DNA of 64,000 bases from GCA-2731375 sp964590195 (GTDB taxonomy: Bacteria > Pseudomonadota > Alphaproteobacteria > GCA-2731375): NCBI GenBank assembly GCA_964590195.1, contig CAZPWJ010000002.1:60252-124251 (forward strand), written 5' to 3'. The first letter of the stretch is position 1. Each line of letters starts with the position of its first letter. Positions 61,271 to 64,000 of the stretch are shown piece after piece. The notes below the pieces were generated by a model. It made no database searches and was not told where the DNA came from. It saw only the letters and a program-made list of their open reading frames with translations. Made by a program: the position numbers and the translations under genes.

Positions 61271-62350
61271 CTAGCCGCCGGTCACGCTCATATGGCGGGC
61301 CACCGCGGGGTCGGTCGCATCCCTGTCGATGATGAAATCATGGCCCTTGGGCTTACGGGCGATGGCGGCGTGGATAGCTTGGGCAAGCAGGTCGTCATCC
61401 GCCGATGCCCGCAGTGGCGCCCGCAAGTCGACGGCATCGTCCTGGCCCAGGCACATAAACAGGGTCCCGGTGCAGGTCAGGCGGACCCGATTGCAGGATT
61501 CGCAGAAATTATGGCTCAACGGCGTAATGAAACCCACGCGCTGCCCGGTTTCGGCCACGGTGGCATAGGTGGCCGGCCCGCCGGTTCGGTGATCGCTGGG
61601 CTGCAGGGTCCAGCTCTGTTCCAGGTTTTGCCGGACTTCGCGTAGTGAAAGATGCTGATCCGCCCTGTTCTGGCCGATATCGCCCATGGGCATCGCCTCG
61701 ATCAAGGTCATGTCCATGCCCCGCTCGCCACACCATGCGATCATCCGGTCCAGTTCATCTTCATTGAAGTTGCGCATGGCAACCGCATTAATTTTGACCG
61801 CCAGACCTGCCTCCAAGGCGGCATCAATGCCGGCCATGACCCGGTCGAACTTGCCCCAGCGGGTAATGGCCAGGAATTTGTCGCGGTTGAGGGTGTCCAG
61901 GGAGACATTGATCCGGCGCACGCCACAGGCATAAAGCTCGGCGGCATGGCGCGACAATTGCGAGCCGTTGGTGGTGACGGTCAATTCATCCAGGGCGCCA
62001 CTGTCCAGATGGCGGCCCAATTCCCGAAACAGCCACATGACGTTGCGCCGCACCAGGGGTTCGCCCCCGGTCAGGCGTAGTTTGCGGACGCCCAGTTTAA
62101 TGAAGGTGCGGCACAGGCGTTCCAGCTCCTCAAGGCTCAACACTTCTGCCTTGGGCAGGAATGTCATGTCTTCGGACATGCAATAGGCACAGCGGAAATC
62201 GCAGCGGTCGGTGACTGAAATGCGCAGGTAATCGACAATGCGCCCGAACGGGTCGACCATTTGTGAGCCAGCCACTTCCTGGCCAGTCGTCTTATGTCCG
62301 GTCTTTTCTTGACCAGTCTTTTCTTGTTCAGTTTTTTCTTGTTCAGTCAT
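61271..62350 (-). CDS. moaA: GTP 3',8-cyclase (molybdenum cofactor biosynthesis)
   Basis: This 359-residue radical-SAM enzyme converts GTP to the precursor of pyranopterin in molybdenum-cofactor synthesis. The N-terminal cluster cysteines are C50, C54 and C57 (CDFRCAYC), the C-terminal cluster cysteines C283, C286 and C300, and the C-terminal diglycine (VTGG) needed by MoaA is present. The first 30 residues are extra to the family and are built from a 15-base repeat (see separate entry). The start is supported by GGAGGCAGG before the ATG. It is followed by the ankyrin gene. Confidence 0.94.
   Translation of the reverse strand: MTEQEKTEQEKTGQEKTGHKTTGQEVAGSQMVDPFGRIVDYLRISVTDRCDFRCAYCMSEDMTFLPKAEVLSLEELERLCRTFIKLGVRKLRLTGGEPLVRRNVMWLFRELGRHLDSGALDELTVTTNGSQLSRHAAELYACGVRRINVSLDTLNRDKFLAITRWGKFDRVMAGIDAALEAGLAVKINAVAMRNFNEDELDRMIAWCGERGMDMTLIEAMPMGDIGQNRADQHLSLREVRQNLEQSWTLQPSDHRTGGPATYATVAETGQRVGFITPLSHNFCESCNRVRLTCTGTLFMCLGQDDAVDLRAPLRASADDDLLAQAIHAAIARKPKGHDFIIDRDATDPAVARHMSVTGG
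62276..62347 (-). repeat. 15-bp tandem repeat encoding the N-terminal tail of MoaA
   Basis: About five in-frame 15-base units encode EQEKT, EQEKT, GQEKT, GHKTT and GQEVA, diverging with distance from the start codon. The unit length is a multiple of three, so gain or loss of a unit keeps the frame. It precedes the family's normal N-terminus (about residue 31). Confidence 0.75.
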
Positions 62351-62480
62351 TGTAAGCCTGCCTCCGCACCGCCATCCGGGCCGAAATCAAACCTGGATCA
62401 TCAGCGCACCATATCGACGGACTGCAAGAGTTTCTCGCATCCCAACCGATTTATAACGCTTCTTATTATGCAATGTCCTG

Positions 62481-62539
62481 CGGCATATTGGCAGTGTTTT
62501 TTTGCCAATTAATGCCGCTCGAAACCGTTGCTTTCGAGC
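62481..62539 (-). terminator. Two adjacent hairpins after the DUF2336 gene
   Basis: A stem GCTCGAAA/TTTCGAGC (62517-62524 with 62532-62539) touches the DUF2336 stop. Directly below is CGGCAT-ATTGGCA (62481-62493) pairing with TGCCAAT-(TA)-ATGCCG (62503-62517). Both lie between the DUF2336 stop and moaA, on the same transcript direction. No T-run follows the stems on the minus strand, so a terminator role is inferred. Confidence 0.45.
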
Positions 62540-63681
62540 TATTTCTTGATTTGCCTGACGGCGTTCAGATAGCGCGGATCGCGCTGCCATTTGCGCAGAA
62601 CCAAATAGGCGGATTCCCGCGTAATTGATTCAAAAAACTGCGTCAAACGTACAACTTCGTCTTTCGAGAGGCGGTTATCATTTTCCCGCGCCTTGCGGGT
62701 CAATTGATAGATCTGCAAATAGACCGAACGTTCCAGGCCGATCGCCCTGGCTGCGATACCGAGGGCTTCGCCGCCCGGTTCATAAATTATGCGCCGGGCC
62801 AGTACGGGGCGGATGCCGACCATTTTCGCGAAGGAGAATTCAAAAATGGAGATCTGGCCCTGGTGCAGAGACTTCAGGGCGAATTCGGCCGATACATTGC
62901 CGCCGTCAAACAGGCGGTCGACTAGGCGTTCCGCGGCAACCGCCGGCTTTTCCTCGTCGGCTTCGACGACATCATGGACCGTGGCCGACATCTGATCATC
63001 TAGGCGGTCGATATCGACGTCGAAATTCTCGACAATATAGTTGCGCACGGCTGCCGAAACCCAATAGCACATTCGCTCCGCCAGCTCCGACGGCAGATCT
63101 GGGCGGCGCACCAGCGGTTTTTGGTAGCTATCGATGCGCTTCGATTCCTCCGCCAGATACTCCAGGACATCCGATGAAATACGCGCGTCCTGATTGTTCA
63201 GTAAGGTCACGATGACGTCTTCCGTCCCGGTATCGACCAGGGCGGCGGAGACTTCCTCGCTAATGTCTTTGCGGATGGCAACAGCCAGTTGATGCTGCAT
63301 GGTGCGGTGGCGCACGACCTCGACCAGGTCCGCATCGCGCAGAACCGGGCTGGATGCCAGAATTTTGTAGGCTACCTGTACGTCGTCATTGGCCAGCATC
63401 TGGATCAGGTCAAGGGGGGCATCACCGTGCTCGCTCAGGCGGTTGGCCAGGCCGACCCGCACCGACATTTCAACATCGCGGCTCAAACGTTCGAGAATTT
63501 CGATCATCAATTCCCGTTCGTTGGCCTGTAGCTCGTCGGCCCGGCGTTCGAAAAGGTCGCCAATCGCGCTGTACAGCGGTTCCCGGCCTTCCTTGGATTT
63601 TTCATGCGCGAGCTTAAACAATCCCCGTACTTCGGCATCGTTTACGGGTTGTTGAATAGCCTTCGCGAGCACGCCCTTCAT
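62539..63681 (-). CDS. DUF2336 protein
   Basis: This is a 380-residue cytoplasmic protein of the DUF2336 family, which is widespread in Alphaproteobacteria and has no agreed function. It is helical and HEAT-like, with repeated segments such as LIQMLANDDVQVAYKILASSPVL and a C-terminal domain including FEFSFAKMVGIRP. ATG 63681 has AAGAGG 5 bases upstream. A longer frame to 63948 lacks a ribosome site. A candidate 20-codon leader ORF overlaps this start. Confidence 0.82.
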   Translation of the reverse strand: MKGVLAKAIQQPVNDAEVRGLFKLAHEKSKEGREPLYSAIGDLFERRADELQANERELMIEILERLSRDVEMSVRVGLANRLSEHGDAPLDLIQMLANDDVQVAYKILASSPVLRDADLVEVVRHRTMQHQLAVAIRKDISEEVSAALVDTGTEDVIVTLLNNQDARISSDVLEYLAEESKRIDSYQKPLVRRPDLPSELAERMCYWVSAAVRNYIVENFDVDIDRLDDQMSATVHDVVEADEEKPAVAAERLVDRLFDGGNVSAEFALKSLHQGQISIFEFSFAKMVGIRPVLARRIIYEPGGEALGIAARAIGLERSVYLQIYQLTRKARENDNRLSKDEVVRLTQFFESITRESAYLVLRKWQRDPRYLNAVRQIKK

Positions 63682-63740
63682 TGTGGCCTCTTTCTTGCGC
63701 TGTATGATGGCTTTCGGTAGCTGCAACCGAAAAAAGCCAT
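63678..63740 (-). other. Candidate leader ORF with hairpin overlapping the DUF2336 start
   Basis: An ATG at 63738-63740 opens a 20-codon frame whose TGA (63678-63680) overlaps the DUF2336 start codon in an ATGA arrangement. The same stretch forms a stem: ATGGCTTTCGGT (63707-63718) with ACCGAA plus AGCCAT (63726-63731 and 63735-63740), separated by a 3-base bulge. The peptide includes FF, CSY and RKP and ends in Gln. A weak AAGG lies about 16 bases before its ATG. This could be a coupling leader, or coincidence from the hairpin. Confidence 0.35.
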
Positions 63741-63955
63741 ATTTTTTCGCATCCAACCTTAGCGCGCGATGTCTTAATGAAAGATGAAATAGGGCTATCT
63801 TTTGGCCGCCGTTCGGCCTTTGCCGGGCCGCGGGTGAGTTTATCAGTGAAATATAACCATTTGATGTCCGGCGGACTCCCCGCCGAGCCTGAAAACGGTT
63901 AGACTGACTGCTTCCCGACCCGGACGTCTGGACGCTATGGTAGAGCAAACCGTGC

Positions 63956-64000
63956 CTATCCGGTTAACGCAGACACCCACTTCATGTAGGGTGCTTCCAA
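63956..64000 (-). CDS. Possible 3' end of a minus-strand gene entering from beyond the window
   Basis: Read from the window edge, the minus strand gives LEAPYMKWVSALTG followed by a stop (CTA at 63956-63958). This looks protein-like, but 14 residues cannot establish it. Between here and the DUF2336 start nothing else is evident except the hairpin and leader ORF described separately. Confidence 0.3.
   Translation of the reverse strand: MEAPYMKWVSALTG

Noticed and set aside
62351..62480. Molybdenum-cofactor riboswitch upstream of moaA
   Set aside because: The leader is short and I could not find the conserved Moco motif, only terminator-like stems of the upstream gene.

Overview
The window is high-GC bacterial DNA, densely packed, with no gene-free stretch above about 300 bases, no rRNA or tRNA genes that I can see, and no phage or plasmid backbone. 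Gene content (unimodular QueF, DUF2336 protein, CoxE/MoxR pair, HyuA/HyuB, M81 peptidase, many LLM-family flavoenzymes, TAT-exported sugar-type binding protein) and protein style suggest an alphaproteobacterium, probably near the Rhodospirillales. The assignment is inferred from family resemblance only.

Layout. 1-834: 5' part of an SDR dehydrogenase. 951-6210 (minus): a purine/nucleoside uptake operon (xanthine phosphoribosyltransferase, fused double ABC ATPase, two permeases, BMP-type binding protein). 6488-9794 (plus): a soluble PAS histidine kinase translationally coupled to a REC-GGDEF-EAL protein. 9834-11887 (minus): a MoxR AAA ATPase with a CoxE-like VWA protein. 12049-16286 (plus): alpha/beta hydrolase, methyltransferase, isocitrate-lyase-superfamily enzyme, two membrane proteins.

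16283-29116 is the most distinctive part. A complete coenzyme F420 pathway (npdG, cofE, cofD, cofC and a fused cofG-cofH FO synthase, fbiC) lies in one plus-strand run behind an LLM-family oxidoreductase. Around it are a minus-strand LLM-RidA-SDR operon, a convergent LLM gene separated from fbiC by a perfect 24-bp inverted repeat, a LysR regulator with a divergent two-gene unit, and a further LLM gene. A fifth LLM gene lies at 47092. The neighbourhood therefore makes F420, reduces it with NADPH (NpdG) and encodes several possible F420H2 users. Expected but not seen is an obvious dehydro-F420 reductase, because CofE lacks the FbiB-type C-terminal domain.

29169-33466 (plus): AGPS-like FAD oxidase, AMP-forming acyl-CoA ligase and a malate/lactate dehydrogenase-family enzyme. 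33476-36591: amine-oxidase-like flavoenzyme and a large methyltransferase with an unidentified N-terminal half. 36615-41102 (minus): a four-gene sugar-type ABC importer. 42190-47015 (minus): N-carbamoyl amino acid hydrolase, HyuA and HyuB, a hydantoin/carbamoyl-compound module. 47092-48420 (plus): LLM plus MaoC-like hydratase.

48410-64000 is mostly minus-strand: an M15-like protein with a tiny membrane protein, a cystathionine gamma-synthase family enzyme, QueF, a metallophosphoesterase, a pentapeptide-repeat protein, a tightly overlapping operon (NAD kinase, M81/MlrC peptidase, threonine-synthase-like enzyme, aspartoacylase-like deacylase, AbrB-like membrane protein), a small exported protein, an ankyrin membrane protein downstream of moaA, and a DUF2336 protein preceded by a hairpin and a possible overlapping leader ORF. 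The window ends in what may be the 3' end of another minus-strand gene.
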